Part shown: piece by piece, positions 62,810 to 64,000 of the stretch
Layout of the letters: every line of letters begins with the position of its first letter
How positions within the stretch are numbered: position 1 is the first letter of the stretch
Source of the DNA: Branchiostoma floridae
Lineage: Eukaryota; Chordata; Leptocardii; Amphioxiformes; Branchiostomatidae
Direction of reading: 5' to 3'
DNA: 64,000 nucleotides
Assembly: GCF_000003815.2 (NCBI RefSeq)
Contig: NC_049979.1
Span: forward strand, 11,263,381-11,327,380
The notes under the pieces: model-generated
Database searches by the model: none
The model's input: the letters and a program-made list of their open reading frames with translations, nothing else
What the model was told of the DNA's origin: nothing
Translations under genes and position numbers: made by a program

Positions 62810-63048
62810 TGCACTCTCACTGCACTTGCGTCAAGCTTACGTCACTGCGGGGTTCGTTCACTGCGTCACTGTTTTGTTATCTTCTCCTATTTTCTATAAT
62901 TTAGATATTGTGTAATACGTAAGTATGACTTAGAAGACGACAAAATACCAAAAAATAAGAAAATTCGTTCTTTATCTCTGAAATTCCTTGAGTATCTTTC
63001 GAATCCCGCAGTGACGCAAGCTTGACGCAAGTGTGATGAGAGTGCAAC
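62810..63048. repeat. Inverted repeat, about 48-bp arms
   Basis: The left arm tgcactctcactgcacttg then cgtcaagcttacgtcactgc (62812-62851). The right arm is the reverse complement (gcagtgacgcaagcttgacg, then caagtgtgatgagagtgca, 63008-63046). Spacer about 150 bp. Probably a small DNA element. Confidence 0.7.
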
Positions 63049-64000
63049 TTTTTCTGAGGAAGGGTTGCGCTATACAGACGGGCACAAGACGGAGACAGGT
63101 CGGATCAATGGATTGTTGAAATCCTATCATGACGTTATTTGATTTGTAGACGCGTGGTTGAAGTCAAAGACCCAAGAATATAAGACAAGAATATTTTTTG
63201 TGCAGCAAGTCAGGACCGGTACCACCCGATGAGATGGCGTTTATACTTGACCCTTGCATCTCGGAAACTCATTTACGATGAATTTGTATCTTTATCTCTG
63301 AGATTACTTTGGAGGCATTTGATTTCGGAGGCAAACACAGTTCCTCTGCCAATTAATATGTTCTCTATTTTGACCGATCTCCACAACTTTTTCAATTCGA
63401 GCGAGAGTAGATCAATATCTCGACAAGCAGTCAACAACAAATAGTTGAATAAGTCAAAGTCTGTAACCGTGTAACACTCACATTGCACCCACTATTTGAC
63501 AGAGCGCACATTTGATTTCGTCGATGAAAACGAATCTTGTAACTTTTTGTATAGTGCTCTGTGTTTTGTTGTCTTTTCAGGCATGCTTTTTGCATGAAGT
63601 CAAAGGTTGCACAACTAATCTTAGTTGCAGTGAGATCGCAGCTCAATCGCCATTTAATAGAACGGGGGTCTTCAGGGCGATGCTTTGATTTGTAACACCA
63701 CCCTGAAGAAGCTAGGCCATGGCGCGCTGACGTATTTAGCATAGATCGATTTATATGACACAATTACAAGGTATGTGCGTGGGAGGCCCCCGGACTGTAA
63801 TCACTTCATCAAGGTAATTCTGCGGCTCCCGGGAGCTGTAGGGAATGTACAAACTCTCGGTACGTGTCGGTGAAATTCTCAGGACGGGGCTACCGTGAGC
63901 AAGCCTGAGTACTATCCTCCGTAGTGATGGCTCAATCCTTTCGCTTGCTAACACATACTGTGGCCAGTGAGCGAAAGGATTGAGCTAGTGGTCACTACGG
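63049..64000. other. Right edge, no supported gene
   Basis: 950 bp. The last bases hold a short palindrome: cctccgtagtgatggctcaatcc (63917-63939) faces ggattgagctagtggtcacta (63978-63998), so a further inverted-repeat element may continue past the edge. Confidence 0.5.

Noticed and set aside
1-64000. CRISPR array or bacterial operon features
   Set aside because: The spaced introns and eukaryotic receptor exclude a prokaryotic source; the tandem arrays have diverged, directly adjoining units without unique spacers.

Overview
This is animal genomic DNA, most likely from a cephalochordate (amphioxus). The genes are intron-rich with short exons and GT/AG splice sites. The intergenic and intronic DNA is full of minisatellites, fold-back elements and tRNA-derived SINEs. 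The only gene I can reconstruct is a deuterostome-looking ionotropic glutamate receptor. The species is an inference; no marker in the window fixes it.

Region 5.3-34.4 kb (+ strand) holds one apparently complete gene for a delta-type (GRID-like) ionotropic glutamate receptor. I assembled 18 coding exons by following splice sites and reading-frame phase. All phases join, the summed coding length is 2841 nt (946 residues plus stop, from the ATG at 5358), and every domain of the family is present in order: signal peptide, amino-terminal domain (exons 1-10), ligand-binding half S1 (exons 11-12), M1 and re-entrant pore loop M2 (exon 13), M3 with SYTANLAAF (exon 14), ligand-binding half S2 (exons 15-17), M4 (exon 17) and a cytoplasmic tail ending in a class I PDZ ligand, TTRL (exon 18). 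Exons 5 (36 nt) and 8 (64 nt) are too short to stand out as ORFs; they were found because the assembled protein lacked residues there. The Trp-Asp pair in S2, where AMPA and kainate receptors have Glu, places it with the delta class. A neighbouring invertebrate class of the same superfamily remains possible without a tree.

Region 1-5.3 kb is upstream DNA with no gene I can support. It contains a small inverted repeat (about 2.0-2.3 kb) and an unassigned open stretch (3.1-3.8 kb).

The introns hold a 63-bp tandem repeat starting next to the exon 4 donor, a 53-bp tandem repeat that carries the exon 9 acceptor, an inverted SINE pair in intron 12, and a TA-flanked transposon-like element in intron 14.

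Region 34.4-64 kb has no recognisable protein-coding gene. It contains two related minisatellites, a fold-back element with 15-bp direct repeats at its ends, two copies of a TTAA-type MITE, a duplicated block with a tRNA-derived SINE, a 187-bp tandem duplication, a long CT microsatellite and two more fold-backs. One splice-flanked open segment at 48.6 kb may be an orphan exon.
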